A stretch of DNA of 64,000 nucleotides, from contig JAFKAC010000149.1 of NCBI GenBank assembly GCA_025766275.1, positions 48,812 to 112,811 on the forward strand, in the 5' to 3' direction. Position numbers and translations under genes: made by a program. This document shows, piece by piece, positions 1 to 10,102 of the stretch (the first letter of the stretch is position 1; every line of letters starts with the position of its first letter). The stretch comes from Lactarius indigo (lineage: Eukaryota; Basidiomycota; Agaricomycetes; Russulales; Russulaceae). The notes under the pieces were generated by a model. It searched no databases. It was not told where the DNA came from and was given only the letters and a program-made list of their open reading frames with translations.

Positions 1-2068
1 AGGACCACTACTTCGCTGTTGTCCTCGACGCCTTGGTCGTAATCCGGTCGTCTTGACAGTGCATCTGCCCGTCCGTTGTTTTTTCCCTTAATGTGATGAA
101 TCTCGAAGTCGTATTCAGAAAGCTCGAGTACTTCCCTGGCAACTCGCCTGCTGATCTTCTGTGGCGACTTCCAGTACTGTAGGTTTAGATGGTCCGAATA
201 GATTTTAATCTTGGGGGGGGCACCTGCGAGAAGTGGTCGCCAGTTCCGTAGGGCCTTGACTATCGCGAGCAGCTCTAGGTCATAGATGTCGTAGTTTCTT
301 TCGGCTTCGGAAAGCGTTGCCGAGTAGTAACCTATGGGATGTCGCTTGCCGTCAGATTTCCTTTGCAGTAATACGGCTCCCACCGCATAGCCCGAAGCGT
401 CTACTTCCAATTCGAATGGATCTTGAAGGATGGGGTGTGCCAGCACCGGTTCCTCCGTTACGAGTCGTTTTAGGGTGTTGAACGCCTTTTCCTCTTCTTC
501 AGTCCATCGCCATTCTTCGTCTTTCCAGTGTTAGTTTAGTGAGTGGCTTAGCGTGAGTTGCGAAACCGCGGATAAAGAGTCTGTAAAAGTTACAGAAGCC
601 GAGAAAAGAACAGACGTCTTTGACTTTTGTTGGTGTTGGCCAGTCCTTGATGCCTTGAACTTTTACCGGGTCCATTCGGGTCACCCCCCTTTCAAGGATT
701 ACCCCCAGGTAATCCATCCGCGGTTGGTGGAATAGGCACTTCTCGAGTTTGAAGTAGAGGTCGTGTTCCTCCGCAACGCGCAAAACATCGCGGACGGCGT
801 CTACATGGGCCGCTAGATCGTGATCAAAGTGAGTAGCGATGCCAATATCGTCCATGTAGACGCGTATGGTAGTGCCCAGCCGTTCGTGCTTTGCTATGGT
901 GTCGCAATAGATGTGGTTCATCATGGCTTGGAAGGTGGCGGGGGAGTTAGTGAGCCCGAAGAACATGACTGTGGGTTCGAAGAGGCCGAATTTAGTTTTG
1001 AACGCTGCCTTTTCCTGGTCGCCGTCGCGAATTCGTATGTTGTTGTAGCCCCATCGGATGTCGAGTTTCGTATAGATGTGGGCATTGCTGAGGTCAAGGA
1101 TGAGGTCTTGTATTAACGGTAGCGGATATTGATTTCGAATGGTGTGGGAGTTGATGACCCGGTAGTCCTGTACCGGGCGTAGTTTTCCGTCCTTCTTTTT
1201 AATGAAGAAGAAGGAGGACGCGTACGGGGAGATAGAGGGGCGCAAATACCCTTGCTTCAGTTTCTCCTCGAGAAACTCTTTGAGTTCGCCTTCTTCTTTT
1301 TGGGTCATAGGGTAGATCTTGCAGTCGATGGCGGCCGGCGCGGATGGTTTGAAGTCTATTGCATGATCCCACGGCCTCGCCGGGGGAAAGCTGGTGCGAG
1401 GCTTGCTCGTTGAAAAGTCTGGTAAACATTGCGTATTCCTGCGGGAGCACTGCTGCCGTTTGTTGTTGTTTTGCTTGTATGGCCAACTCCGTCGAGGTAG
1501 TGGCTCTAGCGAACGTTTCTTCTTCCAGTTCCCGTACAATGTCTTCTTTTTCGGCCGCAATGAGGGCTCGAATGGTCGTTGTTGATAGTAGTGCTTCGGT
1601 AGTTGCTAACATTATTGGCTGCATGTCGGGATGTATGGTGGCAGTGGCCCAGCTGATTGTTGGTTCGAACGCGCTTAGCCATGGATAGCCCAGCACCATG
1701 TCTTCGCTTCCAAGGTCGGTGATTAGGAAGGTCATTTGCTTTATCTGTCCCCGTGTTTTCACCTCTAGGTTAACATAATGAGTGATTAACCCAGCTTTAT
1801 TTTCTGTGTTGTCTATATTCCATATCTTGCGCGGCGTACTCAGCGGCTGTGTCTGGATGCCAGCTCGTTTCGCCAAGCTGGGTCGGATGAAGTTGTCGGT
1901 TGCGCCAGAGTCGACCAGCGCATTTGTTTCAGTCGTTTGGTAATTCGTACGGACAGTTACTGGAATTCGCATGGATCGGTAGCGCATTGTCACAATTACA
2001 GAATTACATTGAAGAGCCCTCACCCAGACTGACGGGTTCAGGCGTCCCGAAAACCCTCTTTTCCCCAT
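1..2068 (-). pseudogene. gypsy element 1 pol: protease, reverse transcriptase, RNase H (frameshifted, runs off window)
   Basis: Polyprotein that would mature Gag, copy the element RNA and degrade the RNA strand in virus-like particles. The retropepsin motif LVDSGATDNFI lies near 1905-1940. RT motifs follow: FFIKKKDGKLRPVQDYR, KLDIRWGYNNIRI, FGLTNSPATFQ and the catalytic box YMDDI (around 850). RNase H continues to base 1 with a DASGYAVGAVL-like start and a late RADALSR-like end in another frame. Reading changes frame near 1385 (protease to RT) and near 530 (RT to RNase H, beside the LTKLT boundary), so no single protein can be made. Assignment to Ty3/gypsy is secure from the RT; integrase is not in the window. 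Confidence 0.85.
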
Positions 2069-2095
2069 AGATCTTGGAGTATAAGATCTTTTACT

Positions 2096-3597
2096 TCATC
2101 CGTACTGTTGGCCACCTGTGTGAGCCATTCCTTGGCTTGTTCCCCCGCTGTTTTTGTGCTCGCCGCATTGATTTGGGGTGCGGGCGTTACGCTTGGTGCT
2201 GGTGACATATACCCGGGCAGCGACGGCGCATACTGCGACTGGTGCGTATTGTGAGACGGGTCCTTGAGGATATCCCGTAGTTTCGGTCATGCGGCTACTG
2301 GATGGGGCAGTCTGCCACTGTTGCTGCATACGCGGATATAGACAATTTCGTGAGAGGTGGCCGGGAGCGTGGCAGTTATAGCAAAGGACGTTCCTTAAGT
2401 CTCTCCGAGATCCTCCTCTCCCTCGTCCTCTAGCTCCCGGTCCTCCTCTCGGCGGGAACGGTGGTGTAGTCCAGTCGCGGTGTGGCAGTTTGTTGAAATC
2501 GATGTCTTCGGACCCTGCAAGCCTCACCTTTGCACGGTCAGCCGAGGTGTCCATTGCCCACGGGTTAGTTTGTGGCAGATTCTGTGGGAGTGTCCATCCT
2601 GCATTGCCGCCTTGCTTCTTTGGTTGCGTTGTCGTATTTTTGTATTCATTGAGTCGCGCTTTAAGGTGGATGTAGTTCTTCTGCCGCTTGAGGACGGCCC
2701 TTTTCCAGTCGTCGAACGTGACGGGGTCGTCGAACTGGAACGCGTTCTTGAACAGTTCCTTGGGCAGACCCGACGTGAAGAGGTCGATGGTTTGGGGTTC
2801 ATTGAGGCGATAGTGAGCTTTTCGTGCGAGCTGTTCGAAGTCATTGACGTACTTGTCAATGTCTTCTCCCGTCATTTTGTAACCTTTCCGTAGTATTGCT
2901 TGGGCTTGTTCCCTTTCGAGCGTGTTTTCGAACCTCTGGCTGAATCCATCGGCTACGGCGTTCCATAAGTCGCGAGTGTAGGGACTTATCCCTCGTTGTA
3001 TCTGCCTGTTGAGCCAGTTCAGGAAGGATAGGACCCATTCGCTGACTGCTCCGCCTTTGATGTAGGAAAGAAACAGAAGGCATCTTCTGTAGTCGTTGCG
3101 CATGATAGGGGCATCCAAATTCATGCCCCAATAGACATGCCACTGCGTTAGGAATTGATCTACTTTGAGTCTGTCTCCGTCAAAAATGGAAGGTGGCTCG
3201 CCGGTTAGTTTTTCGTTATGATGTCCTCCTCCTCCGGCGTCTCCACCACCTCCCCCTCCTCCGCCATTGCCCCCTCCACCTCCTGGTGGTCCCCTGGGTG
3301 GCATTATTGGTGGTTCGGTTCTTCGTAGATCAAACGGAATACCCCCTCCTGGTGGCGGTGGCGGGTCTCCGTCCAGGTCCTCCTATTCCTGGTGGGAGGT
3401 CTAGTGCGGGCTGTCGTCCAGGATGGGGGGTCTCCTCGATCTGACCCTATTGCCCGGAAGATGGCTGCGTCATCCGCAGTCATTCGTACACCGGTTTCGG
3501 GGTTAATGGGCATGAGGATTTCTCGTGCTTCTTCTCGTATCGCGCGCGCTTCTTCAATTGCGACCTCTTCCATTGCTCTTGTTATTGTCGCCATAAT
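2096..3597 (-). pseudogene. gypsy element 1 gag, frameshifted
   Basis: Structural Gag protein. The first frame starts at an ATG at 3597 and covers about 97 residues rich in Arg and Glu. It passes into the next frame near 3304, where a Gly-rich stretch opens the main Gag ORF (3304-2096). That ORF carries the gypsy Gag core (DQFLTQWHVYWGM, ILRKGYKMTGEDIDKYVNDF) and one CCHC zinc knuckle CYNCHAPGHLSRNC near 2340-2385, which binds element RNA. A basic RGRGRGG tract precedes the knuckle. The 3304 junction looks like an indel: the frames overlap in CAATAATG and the upstream frame stops there. Protease starts about 30 bp downstream in another frame. Confidence 0.8.
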
Positions 3598-3681
3598 GGC
3601 TGGTGTCACGGACGCTCTATTTTCGCCTTATTTTTCTGTATTTTTATGGATTTATTTGGTGGAGATATGAGACTCCAACGT

Positions 3682-4381
3682 TGCGTTCAAACATCCAAGT
3701 CCTTATCATTAGATATGATAAGATGGTTAGTCACGTGATGCCAACATGTGCACCCACAAGCACGTGACCCTGGGATAGTAACTTCCTTATAGGATGTTAC
3801 CTCTTTAGGTCACTTTCCTCATTCGTATAAGTAGTTTCTCATTGGACGATAAGCAGGGAAGGTTCTAGACAGTTCTAGACTACGTTGTCATAGGGTTGTG
3901 ACTCATAGATAAGGACACGTCATTGTTCTGTCAGCGTTAATGACTATGCATCAGTCAGCACAATAGATAACGCTATTATTAGACACGACGCGTCAGCGCC
4001 TGACTCATTACTATTACACATACCTTTAGTAACAAGGTTCCGTAGTAATTCGAACTCAGCCGCAGCATAGTATATAAACCCTCATGTAGCGTCCTGAGTG
4101 GAACCAACTTGTCCTCTTGGTTCTCCACTCAGGTGCGCATTTCTTTGTACTTCCCTCTCTCTTCACCAATGTTAACTTGTCCTCTTGGTTCTCCACTCAG
4201 CGTGCCACAGCGTGATCACCTTGCCTTTGGACTTGCATAAAGTCCTCAAGTGTGCATACTCTCCGTTGTGACTGTACGTTCGGCGCGTGACTTGTCTCCG
4301 TGCTAGGCTTGGGTGTGCTACCTGTTCAGTTCGCTTACCTCATCTTGGTCTAGTTGTACGCGATAAGTCATACCGCTACAG
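3682..4381 (-). repeat. probable 5' LTR of gypsy element 1
   Basis: Non-coding stretch between the gag start and the interrupted gag of element A0. On the minus strand it begins TGTAGCGGTATG at 4381. It contains TATATAC-type boxes near 4070 and a strong inverted repeat (CTGAGTGGAACCAA pairing with TTGGTTCTCCACTCAG) near 4090-4135, plus a second partial copy at 4170-4200. The minus strand just after the proposed left end reads TGGAGTCTCATATC, which could be a tRNA-type primer site. No second LTR is in the window to confirm the edges. Confidence 0.45.
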
Positions 4382-4889
4382 CTGGTGATCGGATGTGAAT
4401 TGGCTCTGGTTCGGTAATGTGTGCGGACTCAGCTCGTTCAATGAGGAGATCTTGTATTGCTCCTCCGCTAGTTTCTGTTTGATTTGGCTCTTGTCCTTCA
4501 CTCTCGTCTTGGCTTTGTTCCTCTTCTTCTGATATCACTTCTCCAGTAGAGTGTTCTCGTACTTGCCCGTCGATGGGGCCCCAATTTGCTCGGCTGTTGA
4601 GTTCTCGGGCGTCGATATCGCGCTGATATCTCGGTCCTGCTGGTCGTATGACGTCCCACTGGGACTCTATGGGATTCCACGTAACCTCCGTCCAACACAA
4701 GTGGTCGAAGTTGAACTCAACTGGTCGGAACCTACTAGGTCCGTTGAACTCCACAAAATATCCGGTTTCTTCTTGTCTTTCCCTCCAGCTAGCGGCTTGT
4801 AGAAAGCGCGTGGGGACGTTACGTTCTCCTCTTCTTGGGAGTGAATATGGACGGAAGCTCGTCCACTGATCTCTTGTTGTTACGGCCAC
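4382..4889 (-). pseudogene. 5' part of gag of gypsy element A0, cut by element 1
   Basis: Starts with ATG at 4889, 20 bp downstream of the A0 5' LTR. The 170-residue frame has an aromatic-rich segment (WTEVTWNPIESQWDVIRP) and an acidic tail (SEEEEQSQDESEGQE). These resemble the N-terminal regions of the chromovirus Gags seen elsewhere in this window (for example the element B ORF starting at 11990). It enters the proposed LTR of element 1 after residue Ala-170 and stops 14 bp later, as expected for a gag interrupted by insertion. The rest of A0 would lie left of the window. Function is inferred from position and composition only. Confidence 0.6.
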
Positions 4890-4895
4890 GGTGGG

Positions 4896-4906
4896 ATCTT
4901 GGTCTT
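4896..4906 (-). promoter_or_regulatory. self-priming primer binding site of element A0
   Basis: Two bases after the LTR end the minus strand reads AAGACCAAGAT. This 11-mer is the exact complement of ATCTTGGTCTT, found in the same LTR (plus-strand 5133-5143) about 33 nt downstream of a TATTTAAA box, where the transcript should begin. Tf1/sushi retrotransposons prime reverse transcription by folding the mRNA 5' end onto such a site. The match is seen; the mechanism is by analogy. Confidence 0.7.
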
Positions 4907-4908
4907 AA

Positions 4909-5420
4909 TGTAACGTCGTCACGACGTTAGCTCGACTTGAGCTCTATAGAGGCGGTAACAACTTAGCGGATGCTCTGAAGACACAGAGGTCCAGGCGCGA
5001 CGGATGTCTTAAAGACACGAAGGTCCAGGCGTAGGTAATGGTGAACACTTGAAGGTGCACTACTCAAGGGAGAGAGAGACGGTGAAAGAGAACGTGATAG
5101 ATAGAAAGGGAAGAAACCAGTGACGATTCAAGAAGACCAAGATGGCGTATCTTGGTCTTCACAAGACAGTTTAAATACATATTGTAGTAGGCTTTCAAGC
5201 GCTACTATGAGTCACTGTAGGTAGCGTCCAACGTATCGCAGAAACATCTCAAACACTAATACTACTAGTACCTGTACTAGTATCGAGTCATTCAGGCACT
5301 GCTCAGTCAGCTATCAGTCGTATCGCCTATTGCACTACCGTATCACCGTAAGCAAGTCCGCAACTAATCTACCTTACCGCCGTAGTTGCAACCGGTACAG
5401 TAAGGGTCGAAACAGTAACA
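4909..5420 (-). repeat. 5' LTR of element A0 (LTR family A)
   Basis: 512-bp LTR, in minus orientation TGTTACTG...CGTTACA. Two further copies are solo LTRs at 24342-24864 (plus) and 36494-36957 (minus), and a diverged one is at 39404-39792. TATTTAAA is followed by the GAAGACCAAGAT/ATCTTGGTCTTC hairpin that contains the self-primer. The outer flank is CAATG (5421-5425); the matching target duplication is outside the window. Orientation was decided by TATA, primer and PBS order. Confidence 0.85.
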
Positions 5421-5551
5421 CAATGGTAAGTCCAGATTGTACAGATCAAACAGTATCTAATCTACAAGTCCTGTATGTCTAATCTAAAGCAGTCCATGCT
5501 GCAAGTCCGGTCCGTACGAGCCACTAAGTGCGCAAGGGTCACTTATCAACA
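5421..5551 (-). repeat. copia LTR relic, truncated by element A0
   Basis: Minus strand begins TGTTGATAAGTGACCCTTGC and follows the LTR of the complete copia element at 56734-63067 for about 130 bp (GGCTCGTACGGACCGGACTT versus GGCTCATACGGACCAGACTT; GATCTGTACAATCT shared). It breaks off at the A0 LTR. Its outer end lies inside the 3' LTR of element B, so this copia insertion predates A0. Confidence 0.85.
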
Positions 5552-5742
5552 TTATACTCGTACAAACTGGTGTTTATCAGGACTGTTTTCTTAGGCCACG
5601 TCACAGAGGCTGACGCGTCGTACTACGTGTCAAATGGCACCATAAGGCGTGCTTGTTGCCATACCAGAACTTCTACAAAACTTTCAGGGTCGTAAGTGAG
5701 ACCGCGCGTGACGTGACGTCACGATGTCACGTGATCGTGACA
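5552..5742 (-). repeat. 3' LTR of element B, truncated (LTR family B)
   Basis: Minus strand starts TGTCACGATCACGTGACATC at 5742 and matches the 5' LTR (12514 leftward) with few differences down to the TTATAC motif. The rest was displaced by the copia relic at 5421-5551. It abuts a polypurine tract. Confidence 0.9.
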
Positions 5743-5758
5743 TAACCCCCCTACTAGG
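5743..5758 (-). promoter_or_regulatory. polypurine tract of element B
   Basis: Minus strand reads CCTAGTAGGGGGGTTA directly before the 3' LTR start TGTCACG. This is the expected plus-strand primer position of an LTR retrotransposon. Confidence 0.75.
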
Positions 5759-7023
5759 TCAAGTCGTCTCGACTTGCGTCTCTGGTTGCGTGTGTGAAAT
5801 CGTAATCGTGTCGAAAGATGTAATGTTCGGGACGTCTGTATGGGTCCCCGCGTCGCTGTGCTCGAAGTCATGCGGTCGCTTGCGTGGCGTGTTCGCGGTC
5901 GACAGCTCGGCCAAGTACCGTGAGCCACGCTGCAGTACGTATTAGCATGGGAGGCGGTAGGGGAGACATGGCAAACGCAACGGTCGGCGCACTTCGCGTG
6001 TGGTGTACGACACTCGAACATGAGGTGCTCTGTACTGTCGCACCACGTACAGGCTGGTAGTCCGGCACGGCTGTGTATAGACGCTTGTTGATCGGCGACT
6101 GATGTGCCACTCGTAATTGTGGTCGCCTTGGTAGTTACCTCGCCGTCCTCGACTTCGTGTAACTCGGGTGAGACCGATCGCGCGGGTTCGTCGTGCAGCT
6201 GGGGGTAAGTGAGTCATCGCGGATTGGCTACCACAGCTTTGGCGAATGTACGTGGCAGGACTCAAGGGGGGATAGGGAGGATCTGTTCGGCCATCAGTAC
6301 TGCGCAGTGATGGCGAAGGCATGGGTCAGAGAGTCCGTCGTGTGTGAATACGGAGGCCAGGGCAGTGGGCATGGGTTTCGGGAGGTATGGCGATAGCCGG
6401 GTTACTGTGCAAGCCTCAATGATGTGTGTGTCAATGGCGGCCACATTTGTGGCCCAATCCACCATACCGTATTCGGCTTCTCGTAGTCGTTGTACGAGTA
6501 GTTCTTGTTGGAGAACCGATTCTCTGAGACGATGGACGTCAGCACTGAGACCGGGGTCTGCAAGTCATCCTAGTGCCTTGTCAACCTCAGTACGAGCCGG
6601 GTGTTCGGGACGGAAGATGTCGATAAACTCTTTCTCCAAGATACAAGGTATGATGTCGGGGCGCGGCCACGCCGTTAGTTCGGTATAATAGAAGGGTTTA
6701 CCGCGCCCTTCCGTGGCGATAACGATAGGTTGCCCGCGTGGATTGATAACGAACTGGAGATAGGCTGCGTTCTTTCGTTCCCCGTCGGAATACGGTATCT
6801 CTACCTGATAGGGGTGTTCCGGCAACGTCTTTTGCCAGTCACCGGGAGGTGGTAGGTCGTTAGTGATGGGTCGTGCCGGCAACGGGTGGGGCTGTCGTTG
6901 TTCCTGCTGCACCGCGATTCCCTCTAGTGCTTCTCTACGCAGTCGCTGTTGTCGTCTCTGTTTTGCTTGTGAGTGACGATAGTGATACCCGTCGTTGCCG
7001 ATATGGGTGCTTAACCCCCACAT
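5755..7023 (-). pseudogene. element B ORF3: accessory ORF after integrase, zinc-knuckle protein of unknown role
   Basis: Separate ORF between the integrase stop (7132) and the polypurine tract. The N-terminal part is Gln/Arg-rich and Pro-rich. A conserved core follows (FVINPRGQPIVIATEGRGKP, then FIDIFRPEHPARTEVDKAL near 6620-6565). A TGA at 6565-6567 interrupts it, but the same frame continues (LADPGLSADVHRLRE) to about 6262. Further in, CTWCDSTEHLMFEC and following Cys/His pairs near 6020-5930 look like CCHC-type knuckles. The core aligns without gaps to the ORF after integrase in element D (34927-35283), so this is a shared element-encoded protein. It has no transmembrane segment, which argues against an envelope. 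Function unknown; nucleic-acid binding is inferred from the Cys motifs. Confidence 0.65.
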
Positions 7024-7131
7024 ATCTTCGTGCGAACGAGGCGAGTTTAGTAGGGCATTGTAAGTGGTCCCTACTCTGGCCCACTCGTTAACCTCTCTGT
7101 CGATACGTCGATTGATGTCGTCGGGGAGGTC

Positions 7132-10102
7132 TCAAGCAGCGATGAGTGGATATTGAGGTGGGTGTCGTTGCATAGCTAGCGTGATGCAATTGATGGTTGT
7201 TTTGGCGCGTTCTTTATACCGTTGAATCAGGTCAGGGGCGTGTATGTTATCGAGGGGTTCCCAGCTATCGTGAGCTGCGGAGAATCCCTTCCATCTCACT
7301 AGATATTGCGGCGTCTTCTTTCGTCCAGTGGTACGATAGTCGAGAATTTCTTCGATTTCCCATTCGAGTTCGCCGTCTATGAGTTCTGGTGGGGGTGCCT
7401 CTTCTCTTTGTCCATTCATGGTGGTTTCGCGATAGGGTGTGAGTAGGCCGGCGTGGAATACGTCATGTATTTTCCACTGTACCGGTAATTGTAGGCGATA
7501 CGCCGTATCAGAGACGCGTTGGAGGACTATGAACGGCCCGTAGTGTCGGGGTGCTAACTTTGCCGATGGATGGGTGGTCCGCAGATTTGTGGCGTCGAGC
7601 CAGACTTTATCGCCTAATTGATAGGGCTGATACGTCGGCGACTCGATTACCCACTTCTGTTGAGCTCGATACATGGCTTGTTTTGCGTTAGTCCTAGCTT
7701 CCGTGAGTTCGGATAGTCGTTGGTCGGCGGTAGGTGATGAAGTGGTGCTTCTTGGTTGATGTACTGTGGGTATGAAACCCATGATTAGTTCAAATGGTGC
7801 CTTCTTTGTCGTGTCGGATGTCCACGCGTTCAACGTGTACTGGGCGATGGGCAACATGGGTGCCCAATTGTCTTGTTGGTAGTTAGCAGTAGATACGAAG
7901 GTACTGTTCTACCTTCTGATTTGTACGCTCGGATTGCCCATCGGTGTGGGGGTGATAAGCTGAGCTAATATTTTGTTGTATTCCTAACGCTGAACACCAA
8001 GCTCGTGCCAGCGCAGCCTGTAAACCTGGGGTCGTGGTCTGATATGACCTTGCTTGGTAAGCCATAGTGGGGAAGCACGTGTCGTATATACGACTGGGCT
8101 ACCTGTTCCGTTCCGTTCGTTTCCTTCCAAGGTATGAAAATGTTCGCCTTTGAGCAACCCTAATCGGTAATTGTTAGAATTGTGTCGAAATTTCGTGACT
8201 TGGGTAGTTTAGTGATGAAATCGAGTGCGATAGTTTTGAACGGAAGAGGTGATTCATCCGGGTAGATGGGAGATAACGGTACACGCGGTCGGGTGGTGAG
8301 ATTTTTATTAGCTTGGCACTTTGTGCAGCTGCGGATATAGTCGATGACATCGGTTTTCATGTTTGGCCACCAATAATGTTTTTTGATGGCTGTCAGCATA
8401 TTGGACTGTCCTGGATGACCGGCGGAGATAAGGTCGTGAAATGACCGAATTACCCCCCTCCTCAGGGAGGGATCGTCCATGATCACCAGTCGTTCGTCGT
8501 GAAACCAAAGACCGGCCAGCGTCGCGGGATAATGGGGGACGCGCATCAGTAAAGAAGGTGGTGCGGGAAGTTTGCGTGGCGCGACAGAGGTCATCAAGGG
8601 TGGTGGAGCGTGCGACATTGACGAAGAAAGAGGGTGGGAGGACGGTGATGGCGGAATTGTCAACCTCAGTAAGGGCAAGGGTTGGATGTCGTGAGAGGGC
8701 GTCGGCGTGGAGGGTGGTGCCGGGTATGTGTTTGAGCACCAGATTGTAATCAGCGAGGACGTTGACGAGTTGCGCAACGCGTCAATTAATATGTTGAGGG
8801 GAGCGGTAATGGAGTAGGTTCTGATGATCGACTGAGGACTGTAACAGGGTGAGAGGCGGCAACAAGAAGGTGGCGCCAGTGTTCGAGTCCGCGAACAAGA
8901 GCAAGGAGTTCGTGATCATAAACATCGTAATTTCGTTCGGCGGGAGACAGGGATTGAGAGAAGTAACCGACCGCTTGTTGTTTTCCGCGGGGGTCAGGCT
9001 GCGTTAGTATCGCACCAAGAGCGAAGAGGGAAGCGTCCGTTTGAAGTTGGAAGGGTAAAGTGAGGTCGGGTTGGCGTAACGCGGGACGTGAGCATGCAAT
9101 AGAAAGTAAGGCGTCCAGAGCTCTTGTACATTCTGGAGTCCATGAGAAAGTTGCGTCTTTCTTTAAAAGGTCAGTAAGAGGACGTGCAATGTCGGCATAG
9201 CGTGGTATGAATGGTCGTTGATACCGGAGGACCCCGAGTGTGCTACGTACTTGTTTGATAGTTTGTAGCGTACGCGGCCAGTCGTGTAAACCCGAGACTT
9301 TGTCGTCGCCCATTTGGATTGTACGATTAGCGATGGTCATTCCGAGATAATTGATCTCGGTTCGTTCGAAGGCGCATTTCGACAGTTTCAGGAAATAGCT
9401 TTCATCCTGTAGGGTTTGTAGTACCTGTCCAACGATGAGACGATGACGTTGGTAGTCCAACGTTGTGGCGATAAGTATATCGTCCATATATATGAACAAT
9501 TCCGCAGGGTATTTTTGGAGGAGTATGCGAAAAATTCGGTTCATTGCTCGGACAAATGTAGCGGGAGAGTTGGTTAGTCTGAAATACATGACCATTGGTT
9601 CAAATAAACCTCGCGGTGTCTTGAATGCTGCCTTCCATTGATCGCCGTCCTTGATTCGAATGTTATTATACCCCCACCGTATGTCGAACTTTGTGAACAA
9701 GGCTTTATCCCCGAGCTGATCTAATAAGTTCGAGATTAGGGGGATCGGGTAAGTGTCTTTCAGCGTTATCTGATTTAGGGGTTTGTAGTCTTGGACCGGT
9801 CGTAACTTGCCGTCCTTTTTCTTTAAGAAGAAAAATGACGATGCGTATGGCGACTTCGATTCTCGTATATACCCCTTCTGGAGATGTTCTTGCAAGAACT
9901 CGTCGAGGTGCTCTAATTCCTTTGCGTTGAGTGGGTATATTTTACACTTCAAAGTGGCTGGTGCTGTTGGAAGGAGTGTGATCACGTGATCGTCTTCTCT
10001 TTCGGGAGGGAAGCGCATCGCGGCTTTTTCCGAAAACACCGTGGCCCATTGTTGGTACTGTTCGGGGAGTTCTTCGTTTGGTTTGTTCTGTCGTTCCGCC
10101 AT
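7132..10102 (-). pseudogene. element B pol: RT, RNase H, integrase with C-terminal chromodomain
   Basis: RT/RNase H frame 10102-8786: FFFLKKKDGKLRPVQDYK, FDIRWGYNNIRIKDGDQ and catalytic YMDDILIA (near 9490), then RNase H (LQTDASLFALGAILTQ, NYDVYDHELLALVRGLEHW). Integrase follows: zinc-binding H2C2 (HDLISAGHPGQ ... CTKCQANK, near 8440-8300), a core DFITKLP broken by a stop near 8162, then [20 protein letters not shown] with the catalytic Glu (7960-7900), another frame change near 7885, a GPF-type segment (HYGPFIVLQRVSD) and a chromodomain (LEWEIEEILDYR ... YLVRWKGFSAAHDSWEP, about 7370-7215). Chromodomains direct chromoviruses to modified histone tails. The reading is broken, so the copy is inactive. 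Confidence 0.9.

Larger units (their letters stand above)
1..4381 (-). mobile_element. Ty3/gypsy LTR retrotransposon (element 1), 3' part beyond window start
   Basis: All coding parts of a Ty3/gypsy element run right to left: gag (3597-2096), protease and RT (2068-500), RNase H (about 530-1). The integrase and 3' LTR lie outside the window. The probable 5' LTR is about 3682-4381. The right edge is placed where a truncated gag-like reading frame of another element stops matching coding sequence and a TGTAGCGG terminus begins. The element therefore appears inserted into the gag of the neighbouring element A0. Several frameshifts make it non-autonomous as it stands. The domain order is seen directly; the left LTR edge is inferred. 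Confidence 0.8.

Noticed and set aside
5724..6110. Small plus- and minus-strand ORFs beside the element B 3' LTR
   Set aside because: They overlap the LTR, polypurine tract and ORF3 remnant in other frames.
5755..7023. ORF3 as a retroviral-type envelope
   Set aside because: No signal peptide, transmembrane segment or glycosylation pattern; Cys motifs look nucleic-acid binding.
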